Below are positions 26,515 to 36,875 of a stretch of DNA of 61,273 nt, one piece after another. The position numbers and the translations under genes are program-made. The notes under the pieces are model-generated. The model ran no database searches. It was not told the origin of the DNA and saw only the letters and a program-made list of their open reading frames with translations. The first letter of the stretch is position 1. Each line of letters opens with the position of its first letter. Source of the stretch: Candidatus Petromonas tenebris (GTDB lineage Bacteria; Bacillota; Clostridia; Peptostreptococcales; Caminicellaceae). The stretch is taken from assembly GCA_014236755.1 (NCBI GenBank), contig JACCKY010000009.1, positions 1-61,273 on the forward strand. The letters are read 5' to 3'.

Positions 26515-27693
26515 TTGAATTATATATTTTTTATGACAAAAATTTTAATAAATATCTTACTGTCTGTTTTGCTGATATTCGTGATATACTATCTAATAAA
26601 TATTGGAAATAAGTACATAACCTACCGAAGGAAAATAAAATTTAACAAAAAAAATTATATAATAATTTTATTAATGCTGATAGTCATATTATTCTTAGCT
26701 ATAGTGTATATATTTAGAAATGTTTTATTGGCTGCTTTAAGTCCAATTTTATGGGCTGTGATATTTGCATATCTTTTAAATCCAATTGTGCATAAATTAA
26801 TGGAATTCAAGATATCAAGACTGTGGAGCGTAGTAATAATATACATATCAATATTTTCTATAATAGTATTGTTTTCTTTTACAATAACTCCAAGAATAAC
26901 TAAAGAAGCAAAAAGTTTTATAGAAATACTTCCAGTTTATACCAATAAAGCTTTTATATTTATTAATAGACTGTATGATAGATACATACTAAGTATGAAT
27001 AATCTTCCGCCTGAATTTATTGGAGTGGAAGTTGCTCTTAAGGAATACTTGCAGAATTTTCAAGTGTATATAATTGATCTGTTTAGACAGATTACTACAA
27101 AGACTTTAAATATATTTTCAAATATAGTGAGCATTGTTTTAATTCCAATATATACATTTTATTTTCTAAAAGATACACAGTTTTTCAGAAGAAAGGTTTT
27201 GAAATCAATTCCTAAAGGAATCAGAGACCAGGTAATAAATATTTCAAGGGACATAGATAATCTTCTGAGTAGATTCATTAGAGGGCAATTAATTATTGCA
27301 ATGATTGTGGGAGTTTTAAGTATAATTGCCTTAGTGGTTCTTAAAGTACAGTTTGCATTTTTAATAGGTACTATAGCAGGAGTTACAAATATCATTCCTT
27401 ACTTTGGACCCATTATAGGTGCTATTCCTGCTATTATTGTTGCATTGTTGGACGAGCCTATGAAAGCAATTTGGGTTATAATAGCCTTTTTCATTATTCA
27501 GCAGACAGAGAGTGCTATACTTTCACCTAAGATTGTTGGAGAGAGTGTGGGTCTGCATCCTGTATTTGTAATACTGGTCCTACTAATTGGAGGAGAATTA
27601 TTTGGAGTCATTGGGCTAATATTTGCTATTCCCATAGCTGCCAGTATTAAGATAATTTTAAATCACTTAGTTAAAATTTTAATTAAAATTTAA
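26515..27693 (+). CDS. AI-2E family transporter (PerM/YtvI type membrane protein)
   Basis: 392 residues with about eight membrane segments and the family signatures FSNIVSIVLIPIYTFYFLKD, IRGQLIIAMIVGVLSII, TNIIPYFGPIIGAIPAI and a C-terminal HPVFVILVLLIGGELFGVIGLIFAIP. Members move autoinducer-2 or, in some cases, sodium/protons; the substrate here cannot be told. TTG start after GGGGGATGTG. In many Firmicutes such a gene precedes alaS, as here. Confidence 0.88.
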   Translation: MNYIFFMTKILINILLSVLLIFVIYYLINIGNKYITYRRKIKFNKKNYIIILLMLIVILFLAIVYIFRNVLLAALSPILWAVIFAYLLNPIVHKLMEFKISRLWSVVIIYISIFSIIVLFSFTITPRITKEAKSFIEILPVYTNKAFIFINRLYDRYILSMNNLPPEFIGVEVALKEYLQNFQVYIIDLFRQITTKTLNIFSNIVSIVLIPIYTFYFLKDTQFFRRKVLKSIPKGIRDQVINISRDIDNLLSRFIRGQLIIAMIVGVLSIIALVVLKVQFAFLIGTIAGVTNIIPYFGPIIGAIPAIIVALLDEPMKAIWVIIAFFIIQQTESAILSPKIVGESVGLHPVFVILVLLIGGELFGVIGLIFAIPIAASIKIILNHLVKILIKI

Positions 27694-27754
27694 ATTGAAA
27701 CTTTGTATTAGAGATTGACAAATTGCGGCATATTTTATATAATCAACAAAAAAA

Positions 27755-28017
27755 TCAATGATACAAGCAGTGATAGAGAATATTAGACTAAACCTGATCT
27801 ACAGAGAGGAAGATCTTTGGCTGAGAATCTTCTGATTAAGGGTAGTTGAAGCAGCTCAGGAGCTTTAACTTTGAAATACTTAGTAGAGTAGAAGTTTAAC
27901 GGTTGGCGTCCGTTATAATGCCAGGTCTAACGAGTGGTCACTTTATAGTGATAATTAGGGTGGTACCGCGGGTTGCTCTCGTCCCTATACATTTTGTGTA
28001 GGAATGGGAGTTTTTTA
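27755..28017 (+). promoter_or_regulatory. T-box leader (tRNA-Ala-responsive) of alaS
   Basis: About 260 bases of leader with a Stem I start (GCAGTGATAGAGAATATTAGA), Stem III (TACT-tagtag-AGTA), the T-box AGGGTGGTACCGCG at 27957-27970, and a terminator whose 5' arm (CTCTCGTCCCTATACA) pairs with TGTAGGAATGGGAG before TTTTTT. Uncharged tRNA-Ala pairs with the T-box bulge and stops the terminator from forming, which switches alaS on. It takes up nearly the whole 27694-28097 gap. Confidence 0.95.
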
Positions 28018-28097
28018 TTTGATGTATTAAATGAAAAAAGTATAAATTAAATTTTAAAGCTGGATATCTATAGTTCAGATAAGAGGAGGAAAAGTGT

Positions 28098-30737
28098 ATG
28101 GAAAAAATGGGTTTAAATGAAATACGAAAAGCATTTTTAAACTTTTTTGAAAGTAAAGATCATTATGTAAGGCCAAGTTATTCCCTAGTGCCAGAAAAGG
28201 ATAAGAGCTTACTGCTGATAAATGCAGGAATGGCTCCATTGAAACCTTACTTCATGGGTACAGAAACACCTCCTAGCAAAAGAATGGCAACTTCTCAGAA
28301 ATGTATTCGTACAGGGGATATAGAAAATGTGGGAAAAACCGCTAGACATGCAACTTTTTTTGAGATGATGGGCAATTTTTCTTTTGGAGATTATTTTAAG
28401 GAGGAGTCTATTGCCTGGGGATGGGAATTTTGCATTAAGCATTTAAAAATGCCTCCTGAAAAGTTATGGGTATCAATTTATAAAGATGATGATGAAGCAT
28501 TTGAAATATGGAATAAAAAAATTGGAATTCCTAAAGAAAAAATAGTTAGATTAGGTAAAGAAGATAACTTTTGGGAAATAGGTACAGGACCATGTGGACC
28601 CTGTTCAGAAATTTATTTTGATAGGGGAGAGGAATTTGGATGTGATAGTGAGGAATGTAAGCCTGGATGTGATTGCGACAGGTATGTAGAATTTTGGAAC
28701 CATGTATTTACACAATACGATAAGGATGAAGAAGGTAATTATCATCCCCTTCCAAACCCCAATATAGATACGGGTATGGGCCTTGAAAGAGTGGCTTGTA
28801 TCATGCAAAATGTAAGCTCAATATTTGAAGTCGATACCATACGACATATACTAGATGGAGTATTAGCCGCATCTAAAAAAGAATATGGTAAAAATGCTAA
28901 GGATGATATATCCATAAGAATAATTACTGACCATATAAGGGCAGTAACCTTTATGGTAGGAGACGGAATTCTTCCAAGTAATGAAGGTAGAGGGTATGTT
29001 CTTAGAAGACTGTTGAGGAGAGCAGCTCGACATGGAAAACTATTAGGAATCAAAGGAAATTTCTTAAGTAGCCTAGTGGATAAGGTAATAGAAGTTTCAG
29101 GCGATGCGTATCCTGAACTGGAGGAAAGAAGAGATTACATTAAAAAAATAATATCAATCGAAGAAGAAAGATTCCAGCAAACTATCGATCAAGGTATAGA
29201 GATTTTAAAAGAATATATCGAAGAGTTAAAAAAAGATGATAAGAAGGTACTATCTGGTGAAAATGCCTTTAAACTATATGACACTTATGGCTTTCCTTTG
29301 GATTTGACTAAGGAAATTTTAGAGGAAGAAAATATGAAAGTCGATGAAGAAGGCTTTAATAAAGAAATGGAAAAACAGAGAGAAAGAGCAAGAGCAGCGA
29401 GAGAGGAGATGGAAGAAGTAGGTTGGAAATCCGATGCCTTATCAAAGATAGCAGACGGGATTGATTCTGAATTTGTAGGGTATGACAATTATGAAACTGA
29501 TGCTGAAATTTTAGCCATTATAAGAAATGGTGAACTGTTAGAAGAAGCTGAGAAAGAATCTGAAGTAGACATAGTATTAAATAAAACTCCTTTTTATTCA
29601 GAAGGGGGAGGGCAGATAGGAGACAAGGGTATAATAAAGGGTGAAGGATTTAAGGTTGAAATAAATAACTGTAAAAAGGGCAATAATGGTATTCCATTAC
29701 ACATGGGAAAGGTTATAGATGGACAAGTAAAGGTTGGACAAAAGGCAAAAGCATTAATAGATATAGAAAATAGAATGAATACAGCAAGAAACCATACTGC
29801 CACTCATTTGCTTCATAAGGCTTTAAAAGAAATCCTAGGTGATCATGTACAGCAAGCCGGATCTCTAGTTACTCCTGATAGATTGAGATTTGATTTTACT
29901 CATTTTCAGGCTATTTCAGAAGAAGAGTTAGGAAAAGTTGAGTTTCTAGTAAATGAAAAAATTCTTGAATCATTAAAGGTTAATGCAATAGAAACAACAC
30001 AGGATAATGCTAAAGAAATGGGGGCAGCAGCGTTATTTGGGGAAAAATATGGAGAAGTGGTAAGAGTTATTAGTATAGGTGAATTCAGTAAAGAGCTTTG
30101 TGGAGGTACTCATGTAAATAATACAAGTGAAATAGCGTTATTCAAAATAGTAAGTGAATCGGGAGTTGCAGCAGGAGTAAGAAGAATAGAAGCAATAACT
30201 GGAAAAGAAGTGTACAAATATATGACTGATATTACAGGTAAACTAAGAAATATATCAAAACTCCTAAAGACAGGTATAAATGATATAGAAGGAAAAATTG
30301 AATCAATAAATACGGAAATGAAGATACTTCAAAAAGAGAATGAAAAGCTTAAGAATAAATTGGCAAGCAGCTCAATGGATGACATAATAAAATCTGCAGA
30401 GGAAATAGATGGTATAAATATAGTAGCCCATAAATTTACCAATCTAGACATGGACAGTCTTAGAAACTTGGGAGATAAGATAAAGGATAAGCTAGATTCA
30501 AGCTGTATTGTATTAGCCAGCGAAATGGAAGGAAAGGTAAGCTTTGTGGCAATGGCAACTGAGGACGCTGTTAAGAAGGGAATACATGCAGGTAAAATTT
30601 TAAAAGAAGTAGCAAAAATAGCAGGCGGAGGCGGAGGAGGCCGTCCTAATATGGCTCAAGCTGGAGCAAAGGATCCATCTAAGATTGATGAAGCCCTTTC
30701 AAAGGTTAAAGGCATAGTAAAACAGCATATATCATAA
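28098..30737 (+). CDS. alaS: alanyl-tRNA synthetase
   Basis: 879 residues, full length. Catalytic core from residue 1 ([33 protein letters not shown] region), editing domain with the zinc site [11 protein letters not shown] and CGGTHVN, and the C-terminal DHHA1 part ending in a glycine-rich loop ([15 protein letters not shown]). RBS AGAGGAGG. Controlled by the T-box upstream. ireB and ruvX genes follow, as in most Firmicutes. Confidence 0.98.
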   Translation: MEKMGLNEIRKAFLNFFESKDHYVRPSYSLVPEKDKSLLLINAGMAPLKPYFMGTETPPSKRMATSQKCIRTGDIENVGKTARHATFFEMMGNFSFGDYFKEESIAWGWEFCIKHLKMPPEKLWVSIYKDDDEAFEIWNKKIGIPKEKIVRLGKEDNFWEIGTGPCGPCSEIYFDRGEEFGCDSEECKPGCDCDRYVEFWNHVFTQYDKDEEGNYHPLPNPNIDTGMGLERVACIMQNVSSIFEVDTIRHILDGVLAASKKEYGKNAKDDISIRIITDHIRAVTFMVGDGILPSNEGRGYVLRRLLRRAARHGKLLGIKGNFLSSLVDKVIEVSGDAYPELEERRDYIKKIISIEEERFQQTIDQGIEILKEYIEELKKDDKKVLSGENAFKLYDTYGFPLDLTKEILEEENMKVDEEGFNKEMEKQRERARAAREEMEEVGWKSDALSKIADGIDSEFVGYDNYETDAEILAIIRNGELLEEAEKESEVDIVLNKTPFYSEGGGQIGDKGIIKGEGFKVEINNCKKGNNGIPLHMGKVIDGQVKVGQKAKALIDIENRMNTARNHTATHLLHKALKEILGDHVQQAGSLVTPDRLRFDFTHFQAISEEELGKVEFLVNEKILESLKVNAIETTQDNAKEMGAAALFGEKYGEVVRVISIGEFSKELCGGTHVNNTSEIALFKIVSESGVAAGVRRIEAITGKEVYKYMTDITGKLRNISKLLKTGINDIEGKIESINTEMKILQKENEKLKNKLASSSMDDIIKSAEEIDGINIVAHKFTNLDMDSLRNLGDKIKDKLDSSCIVLASEMEGKVSFVAMATEDAVKKGIHAGKILKEVAKIAGGGGGGRPNMAQAGAKDPSKIDEALSKVKGIVKQHIS

Positions 30738-30770
30738 TTAACGTTTTTAATAGGTTTTAAAAAATATCTG

Positions 30771-30834
30771 AAGACCTATGGGAATCCTTGTAGAGGTACT
30801 CCAAAATCATATGGAAGGAATTCTCATAGGTCTT
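30771..30834. terminator. long hairpin after alaS
   Basis: GACCTATGGGAATCCTT at 30773-30789 pairs with AAGGAATTCTCATAGGTC at 30815-30832, around a 25-base loop. The T run is poor (TCTTTAAT). The arm sequences resemble those of the family A palindromes (GGAATCCTT, CTCCAAAATC, GGAAGGAA), so it may be a short relative of them. Confidence 0.6.
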
Positions 30835-30930
30835 TAATAGATTGGAATTAATAGCAAATAATGTTAGTAAAATGTTGGTTTGGTGTATAATAATAATAAA
30901 AATAACAAATATTTATTTGGAGGGAGTAAA

Positions 30931-31191
30931 ATGAGCGATAAATTTAATAATTTAACTATGAAATTTAATGTAGATAAGGATGAAGGTAGTGAAGTAAAGA
31001 GTATTTTACAAAGTGTTTACAAATCGTTAAAAGAAAAGGGATATAATCCTATTAATCAAATTGTAGGATATCTATTATCGGGAGATCCCACTTATATTAC
31101 AAGCTATAATAACGCTAGAAACCTTATAAGAAAGATTGAAAGAGACGAGCTTTTAGAAGAGTTGTTGAAAAAATACATAGAAAATAAATAG
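30931..31191 (+). CDS. ireB: IreB family regulatory phosphoprotein (UPF0297)
   Basis: 86 residues: [36 protein letters not shown] and a C-terminal [12 protein letters not shown], all family hallmarks. In Enterococcus the threonine near the start is phosphorylated by the IreK kinase in wall-stress signalling. ATG 30931 follows GGAGGGAG; the longer frame from 30880 has no site. It lies between alaS and ruvX as usual, but with two extra genes in between. Confidence 0.92.
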   Translation: MSDKFNNLTMKFNVDKDEGSEVKSILQSVYKSLKEKGYNPINQIVGYLLSGDPTYITSYNNARNLIRKIERDELLEELLKKYIENK

Positions 31192-31212
31192 GTGAAATAG
31201 GAGCGAAAGATT

Positions 31213-33363
31213 TTGAGATTATCATCCAAAACACTTTTAATAGCAATTATTTTAATCATTTTAAACAGTTTTAATGCCTTTGCATTGGATTCAAAAAATA
31301 AATTCATTATTATTTTAGTTAATCAAATTGACCTTGAGGATATAGAAACCATGCCTTCTGTAAAGCAGATTGCCCAAAGCGGATCGATTGGGCTTATGAA
31401 TACAAGGTCCTACAATTCCAATAATGAATTCAGCTCAGCAGCAACCATAGGCTTTGGTACACGGGCCGATGCAAGCTACTATACCTCTCGATCGTTCAAT
31501 CTCGAAAGAGAGAAAATTAAGATTTATAAGAGGAGAACAGATTATGATATAGACGGTGCCCAAATAGCTAATCTTGATATAGCAAAATTGATAAATATAA
31601 ACCAAAACAATAATTATAATCCATATGTAGGGGCTCTAGGTGACACATTAAATGAAATACATATTAAAACTTCAATAATTGGTAATTCAGATACTGATGA
31701 AAGAAATGTCCGATTAGGTGTTTTAATAGGAATGGATGGTAAAGGTCTGATTGATTATGGAGATATAGGAAGAAATCTTTTAATAGATGCATCTTCATAT
31801 CCGTTTGGCATAAAAACTAATTATCGATATTTGATGAAGAAGTTTGAGGAATTTCAAAATAAATCAGATTTAATCATAATAGAGCTGGGAGATATTTATA
31901 GACTAGAAGAATACAAAAATAATATTACTGACAAGGTTTATAAAAAGTATAGAAAAAAAATTGTTTTAGATATAGATTCTTTTATAAAAGAGCTTTATAG
32001 ATCAGTTGATTTAAGTAAAACTGCATTTCTAATTGTAAATCCTTATCCTTCTTCAGAAGCTTTAAGAAAGAGAGAGAAGCTGACTCCTATTATACTTGCA
32101 GGTAAAAATATAAAAACAAGCATATTAACATCAGCTACAACCAGAAGGGAAGGTATAATTGGTAATATAGATGTTGCGCCCTATGTTGCAAAATATTTCG
32201 GAGGAGCCTTGGATAAGTTTACAGGACAACCCTTCTATGTTACAAAGAGCAAAGACAATTTTTCCTTTATAAAAAAGTTAAGTGCTAGCACTGCATTTAT
32301 ATATAAAAATAGGATCAACGTTCTTTACACCTTCGCAATTTTTCAAATAATAGTATCAATGATATCATTTATAGGGATTCAGCTTAAGAACAAGTATAAA
32401 CTAAGAATTTTTAAATATATTGAATATTTTTTGTTATCAACAATGACGATTCCATTTGTACTGCTGATTTTACCTATACTTGAATTAAACAATCTCTTTC
32501 AAGCCTTTATTGTAATTATAACTTTAAGCCTAATAATTACCCTTATATCAGTTTTGGTTAGAAAAAAACCTATAGACAGCATAATTCTACTGTCGGGTAT
32601 AACATGTATAGGCTTAATTATAGACATATTTAATAGTTCTACATTAATTAAGGAATCGTTCTTAGGATATGATCCAATTATCGGAGCAAGGTATTACGGC
32701 ATAGGGAATGAATTTATGGGCATATTAGTTAGTTCTGCTATAGTCTTTGTTACTGCATTAATGGATAGATTTAAATTAAGACCTATTGGGGCTATATTAT
32801 TTTTCTTAATCACAGCGGTAGTTATTGGATTTCCAAAGCTGGGAGCCAACGTAGGTGGAACCATAACAGCAGTCTTTTCCTTTATGTTTATTATAATAAA
32901 ACTATATAATGATAGTAAGATAAATTTAAAACACTTTTTATATATATTTATATCTGTTATACTTTTAATTAGTTTCATGGCCTTAATAGATTTGAGCTTG
33001 CTTAAAAATAAGTCTCATTTAGCTAAAGCACTGGAGAAAATTTACGATGGTGGTCTAGAGATAATTTATTCAATAATCGCCAGGAAGTTGGCTATGAATA
33101 TTAAATTATTTGGTGTAACCATATGGAGCAAGGTTTTAGTATCTTCTATAGTATTTTTGACAGTTCTCTTTTATAGACCCTTTGGAGCATGTAAAAAGAT
33201 TTTTGACAAATACAAAAATTACTCAATCGGGCTTGTTGGGGTACTGGTTGCATGTATAGTTGGATTTATAGTAAACGATTCAGGAGTAGTTGTTGCTGGG
33301 ACATCAATAATCTTTTTAGCAGCTAGTCTAATGTATCTGGTTTTTAAAGAAGTTGAATGTTAA
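31213..33363 (+). CDS. multi-pass membrane protein with phosphatase-superfamily-like N-terminal domain
   Basis: 716 residues. A signal peptide or first membrane helix (LLIAIILIILNSFNAFA), then an extracellular domain to about 365, and about ten membrane segments after it. The soluble part (VNQIDLEDIETMPSVKQIAQSGSIGLMNTR, SAATIGFGTRADAS, GVLIGMDGKGLIDYG, IVNPYPSSE) has the layout of the alkaline-phosphatase/sulfatase fold, without a clear metal set. Similar proteins are known only as hypotheticals to me. A lipid- or glycan-linked surface role is possible. TTG start at 31213. It overlaps no neighbour and is tightly spaced in the ireB-ruvX operon. Confidence 0.7.
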   Translation: MRLSSKTLLIAIILIILNSFNAFALDSKNKFIIILVNQIDLEDIETMPSVKQIAQSGSIGLMNTRSYNSNNEFSSAATIGFGTRADASYYTSRSFNLEREKIKIYKRRTDYDIDGAQIANLDIAKLININQNNNYNPYVGALGDTLNEIHIKTSIIGNSDTDERNVRLGVLIGMDGKGLIDYGDIGRNLLIDASSYPFGIKTNYRYLMKKFEEFQNKSDLIIIELGDIYRLEEYKNNITDKVYKKYRKKIVLDIDSFIKELYRSVDLSKTAFLIVNPYPSSEALRKREKLTPIILAGKNIKTSILTSATTRREGIIGNIDVAPYVAKYFGGALDKFTGQPFYVTKSKDNFSFIKKLSASTAFIYKNRINVLYTFAIFQIIVSMISFIGIQLKNKYKLRIFKYIEYFLLSTMTIPFVLLILPILELNNLFQAFIVIITLSLIITLISVLVRKKPIDSIILLSGITCIGLIIDIFNSSTLIKESFLGYDPIIGARYYGIGNEFMGILVSSAIVFVTALMDRFKLRPIGAILFFLITAVVIGFPKLGANVGGTITAVFSFMFIIIKLYNDSKINLKHFLYIFISVILLISFMALIDLSLLKNKSHLAKALEKIYDGGLEIIYSIIARKLAMNIKLFGVTIWSKVLVSSIVFLTVLFYRPFGACKKIFDKYKNYSIGLVGVLVACIVGFIVNDSGVVVAGTSIIFLAASLMYLVFKEVEC

Positions 33364-33387
33364 ATTTAATAGGAAAGGTATAGAAAT

Positions 33388-34338
33388 ATGGATTATAATA
33401 TTCTTGGAAAAAGTAATTTAAAGGTTTCTAAGCTATGCTTCGGAGGGCTCACTATTGGACCGTTGCAAGCAGGACTTCCAATTGATGAGGGAGCCAAAGT
33501 AATAAAGGAGGCTTTGGATAGAGGAGTAAACTTTATTGATACTGCCGAATTATATGAAACCTATGGATATATAAGTAAAGCCTTAGATAAAGGATATAAA
33601 AATGAAATTGTTATATCTACCAAATCCTATGCTTATTCTAAAGAAACTGCTGAAAAGAGTCTAAAAAAGGCTTTAAAGGAGCTGGGCAGAGATTATATAG
33701 ATATATTTCTGCTTCATGAACAGGAAAGTGAATATACTTTAAAGGGACACTACGAAGCTTTAGAATACTTTATAAAAATGAAAGAGAAGGGAATTATAAG
33801 AGCAGTAGGTATATCAACCCATACAGTGGCTGCAGTTAAAGCATCAATAGATATGGATGAAATTGAAATAATACATCCTATAGTAAATAAAAAAGGTCTT
33901 GGCATTCAAGATGGAACAATAGATGATATGGTGGAAGTACTAAAAGCCGCCAAAGAAAGAGGTAAAGGTATATATGGAATGAAACCTTTGGGTGGTGGAA
34001 ATTTAATAAGCTCAGTTGATGAATGTTTTGACTTCGTACTCAATCTTCCCTTTCTGGATTCAATTGCCGTTGGGATGCAACGTGTGGATGAAGTAATAGC
34101 CAATGTTTTAAAATTTGAAGGAAAAAAGATTCCTAATAATATAAAGAAAAAATTATTAACTAAAAATAGAAAATTACATATAGATTTTTGGTGTAAAAGA
34201 TGTGGACGATGTGTAAATGCTTGTAAAGCCGGTGCTTTGCAAATTGAACAGGATAAATTGATAGTAAGTAAAGAAAAATGTGTGCTTTGTGGTTATTGTA
34301 GCAGCTATTGTCCTGATTTCTGTATAAAGGTTGTTTAG
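33388..34338 (+). CDS. aldo/keto reductase with C-terminal 2[4Fe-4S] ferredoxin domain
   Basis: 316 residues. The TIM-barrel AKR part has [18 protein letters not shown] with the Asp and Tyr of the catalytic set, and HEQESEYTL. The last 55 residues hold two clusters: [16 protein letters not shown] and [15 protein letters not shown]. Such fusions probably take electrons from ferredoxin-like donors rather than only NADPH; the substrate is unknown. It is 24 bp after the 716-residue membrane protein and 14 bp before ruvX. Confidence 0.88.
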   Translation: MDYNILGKSNLKVSKLCFGGLTIGPLQAGLPIDEGAKVIKEALDRGVNFIDTAELYETYGYISKALDKGYKNEIVISTKSYAYSKETAEKSLKKALKELGRDYIDIFLLHEQESEYTLKGHYEALEYFIKMKEKGIIRAVGISTHTVAAVKASIDMDEIEIIHPIVNKKGLGIQDGTIDDMVEVLKAAKERGKGIYGMKPLGGGNLISSVDECFDFVLNLPFLDSIAVGMQRVDEVIANVLKFEGKKIPNNIKKKLLTKNRKLHIDFWCKRCGRCVNACKAGALQIEQDKLIVSKEKCVLCGYCSSYCPDFCIKVV

Positions 34339-34352
34339 AAAAGAGGGAAAAT

Positions 34353-34766
34353 ATGAGAATAATGGGACTAGATGTTGGAGATAAGACTATTGGAGTAGCA
34401 GTAAGTGATTTGCTTGGGTGGACTGCCCAAGGTTTGGAAACAATAAGAAGAACAAATCTTAAAAATGATATAAACAGACTTAAGGAAATAATTAAGAAAA
34501 TGGAAGTGAAAAAAATAGTTGTTGGTTTGCCTAAAAATATGAATGGAACGATAGGTTCCCAAGGAGAAAAGGTACTAATCTTTGTGGATAAGCTTAAGAA
34601 CAAACTTGATATAGAAGTGATCTTATGGGATGAAAGACTGACTACAGTTGCTGCTGAAAAGATGCTCATATCTGCAGATGTAAGCAGGAAAAAGAGAAAA
34701 AAGGTGATAGATAAACTGGCGGCTGTTTACATTTTACAGGGCTATCTTGATAGGCAAAAAAGTTAA
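34353..34766 (+). CDS. ruvX: Holliday junction resolvase-like RuvX/YqgF
   Basis: 137 residues with the RNase H-like core: [19 protein letters not shown] with the first catalytic Asp, [26 protein letters not shown] and a last Asp in [17 protein letters not shown]. Family members act in 16S rRNA 5'-end maturation or junction resolution. RBS AGAGGGAA. It is followed by the DUF1292 gene, the order of yrrK-yrzB. Confidence 0.94.
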   Translation: MRIMGLDVGDKTIGVAVSDLLGWTAQGLETIRRTNLKNDINRLKEIIKKMEVKKIVVGLPKNMNGTIGSQGEKVLIFVDKLKNKLDIEVILWDERLTTVAAEKMLISADVSRKKRKKVIDKLAAVYILQGYLDRQKS

Positions 34767-34798
34767 AAAGTTTAAAAATATATTAATGAGGTGATAAT

Positions 34799-35047
34799 AT
34801 GGATAGGGAAAAAATAATAACTTTAATTGATGAAGAAGAAAATGAAAGGGAATTTGAAATAATAGCTACTTTAGAAGTAGATAATACTGAATACGCTATT
34901 TTACTACCCCAAGATGAAGAAACTGACGAGGGAATAGTCTTTAAAATCACGGAAGAAGGTGGGCAAGAGATATTAGAATGTGTTGAAGATGATAAGGAAT
35001 TTAATAAAGTAGCTAAAGCCTACGAAGAGCTAATGAAGGAAGAATAG
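34799..35047 (+). CDS. DUF1292 family protein (YrzB-like, UPF0473)
   Basis: 82 residues, very acidic, with the pattern ITLIDEEENEREFEIIATLEVDNTEYAILLP and a C-terminal FNKVAKAYEELM. It is known only as a conserved neighbour of ruvX; the function is undefined. RBS GAGGTGATA. Confidence 0.9.
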   Translation: MDREKIITLIDEEENEREFEIIATLEVDNTEYAILLPQDEETDEGIVFKITEEGGQEILECVEDDKEFNKVAKAYEELMKEE

Positions 35048-35071
35048 GCTAACGATAGGGGGCTCTATGTA

Positions 35072-35773
35072 TTGAATGTAGAGATTAAAGGCAATTTAAT
35101 AGAAGGATTATTTGTAAAAAGAATAAATAGATTTATAGCCCATATTTTAATTAATAATAAAATTGAGAAGGCACATGTGGCCAATACTGGAAGAATGAAA
35201 GAGTTGCTGGTGGAAGGGGCAAAGGTAATAGTAAGAAAGGTTAATAATTCGAATCGTAAGACGAATTTTGACCTTCTGATGGTTTATAAGGGACAAACCT
35301 TGGTTTTAATTGATTCCAAGATTCCAAATATTTTATTGGAACGAGCATTTCAAGAAAGGCAGTTAGAAAACTTTAAAAATAGATATGACTATATAAAAAG
35401 AGAAGTTGGTTATGGAAACAGTAGATTTGATTTAGGATTGATCAATGACAAGGAAATGGTATTGATTGAAGCAAAGTGTGTGACCCTTGTAAAAGATAAT
35501 AATGTTGCTTCTTTTCCTGATGCGCCTACTGAAAGGGGTACGAAGCATTTATATGAGCTCATAAAAGCTAAAGAAAGCGGATATAGATCTGCAGTTTTCT
35601 TTATAATACAACGGGAAGATGCATTGTTTTTTACTCCTAATAGAAATATGGATAAAAAGTTTGCAGATGCAGTGAAAGAAGCCCATGATAAGGGTGTTGA
35701 ACTTTATGCATACAATTGTAAAGTAGATATGAATAGAATAAAAATAAAAGAAAAGATACCCATTACAATATAA
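35072..35773 (+). CDS. sfsA: SfsA family DNA/RNA nuclease-like protein
   Basis: 233 residues: RINRFIAHILINN, HVANTGRMKELL, and the PD-(D/E)XK-like set in NSRFDLGLIN, EAKCVTL and FPDAPTERGTKHLYEL. The family binds DNA and shows nuclease activity in some members. TTG start at 35072 after AGGGGG; no ATG is in reach in this frame. Confidence 0.9.
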   Translation: MNVEIKGNLIEGLFVKRINRFIAHILINNKIEKAHVANTGRMKELLVEGAKVIVRKVNNSNRKTNFDLLMVYKGQTLVLIDSKIPNILLERAFQERQLENFKNRYDYIKREVGYGNSRFDLGLINDKEMVLIEAKCVTLVKDNNVASFPDAPTERGTKHLYELIKAKESGYRSAVFFIIQREDALFFTPNRNMDKKFADAVKEAHDKGVELYAYNCKVDMNRIKIKEKIPITI

Positions 35774-35937
35774 AAAACAGACATTTCAAAGTAACTTAGA
35801 TAGAAAAATATAGCTCTCGGTATAATACTAATTGAATTGTAGGTTAAATTATTTATCAATTAACCATTGAAAAAGCTGCAAAAAGATGTTATTATACAGT
35901 TGAAACTGATTATCAATTTAAAAGGAGACGTTTAATT

Positions 35938-36066
35938 ATGAAGTGTAAAAATTGTGGCTTAGAGGTTGATTGTGAAAAGTTTCATAGATGTCCTCGGTGT
36001 AATTCGGTTATTAAACTTCCAAAGAAATGCGGAGATTGCAAAGGATGCAGTATATATAGCAAGTAA
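35938..36066 (+). CDS. 42-residue cysteine-rich zinc-ribbon-like protein
   Basis: A short gene with a strong AAAGGAGACG before its ATG. The product begins MKCKNCGLEVDCEKFHRC and continues PRCN, CGDC and KGCS: eight cysteines, in C-x2-C pairs plus a CGDCKGC tail, which would hold one zinc or an iron-sulfur cluster. It sits before the Fur-family gene. The upstream TTGAAACTGATTATCAA partial palindrome could be a Fur-type operator. Function unknown. Confidence 0.72.
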   Translation: MKCKNCGLEVDCEKFHRCPRCNSVIKLPKKCGDCKGCSIYSK

Positions 36067-36165
36067 TTTGTAAAATGGTTAATAATTAGTATGTTTGGTA
36101 ATTGACATATGAAAAATTAATGATACACTAATAATGAAATAGTAATTCACAAGAGAGGTTACGAT

Positions 36166-36600
36166 ATGATAGATTCAATTGAAAACTTAAAGGAAATATT
36201 AAAGGAAAAGGGTTATAAGTTAACTCCACAGAGAAGAGCTATTCTAGATACTATAATTAAGAATCAGGGAGAACATTTAAGTACAGAAGAAGTATACGAT
36301 TATGTTAAGAAGGATTGTCCTGAGATTGGGCTTGCTACAGTTTACCGAACTCTTCAATTGCTTGATGACCTTGGTGTTATAACAAAAATAAATTTAGACG
36401 ATGGATGTGCAAGGTATGAATTAAATATTAATAGTGAAGACCATCAGCACCATCATCTTATATGCTCGAAATGCGGAAATATACTAGAAGTTGAGGTAGA
36501 CTTATTAGAACATTTAGAGAATGAAATACAAAAAAATTATGATTTTGAGGTAAAGGACCACAAAGTAAAATTTTTTGGATTATGTTCTAAATGCAAATAA
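36166..36600 (+). CDS. Fur family metalloregulator (Fur/PerR)
   Basis: 144 residues: winged helix (LTPQRRAILDTIIKN, GLATVYRTLQLLDDLGVI), the metal-binding HQHHHLICSKCG segment and two C-x2-C pairs (CSKC and CSKC) for the structural zinc. Which metal or peroxide it senses cannot be told from sequence. RBS AAGAGAGG. Its own terminator follows. Confidence 0.9.
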   Translation: MIDSIENLKEILKEKGYKLTPQRRAILDTIIKNQGEHLSTEEVYDYVKKDCPEIGLATVYRTLQLLDDLGVITKINLDDGCARYELNINSEDHQHHHLICSKCGNILEVEVDLLEHLENEIQKNYDFEVKDHKVKFFGLCSKCK

Positions 36601-36629
36601 ATCCTGTGACTTCAGGTTACAGGATTTAT
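36597..36629. terminator. terminator after the Fur-family gene
   Basis: AAATCCTGT-gacttcaggtt-ACAGGATTT overlapping the stop codon, followed by ATTTTTAT. The remaining 36630-36875 leader of the RNase J gene is AT-rich with one small TAACGA/TCGTTA hairpin at about 36810-36835 and TATAAT at about 36788. Confidence 0.85.
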
Positions 36630-36875
36630 TTTTATATTATATTCTTTTAAAAATATTTTTTTATAAAGCGATTTCTAGAATAATGTTATTTTTTAAAAGT
36701 AATCATAATAATATATGGTTAATTTTTGCAGTCATCTACATAGATTAATAGAGACTAACTTAGCTTGCTAAATAATTCCACATAAAGTATAATAAAATTT
36801 GATTAAAACCTAACGAGTGAAAGTATTTAGTCGTTAATTTATATAAATAAATATGTGAAACAGGAGAGTGATAGT

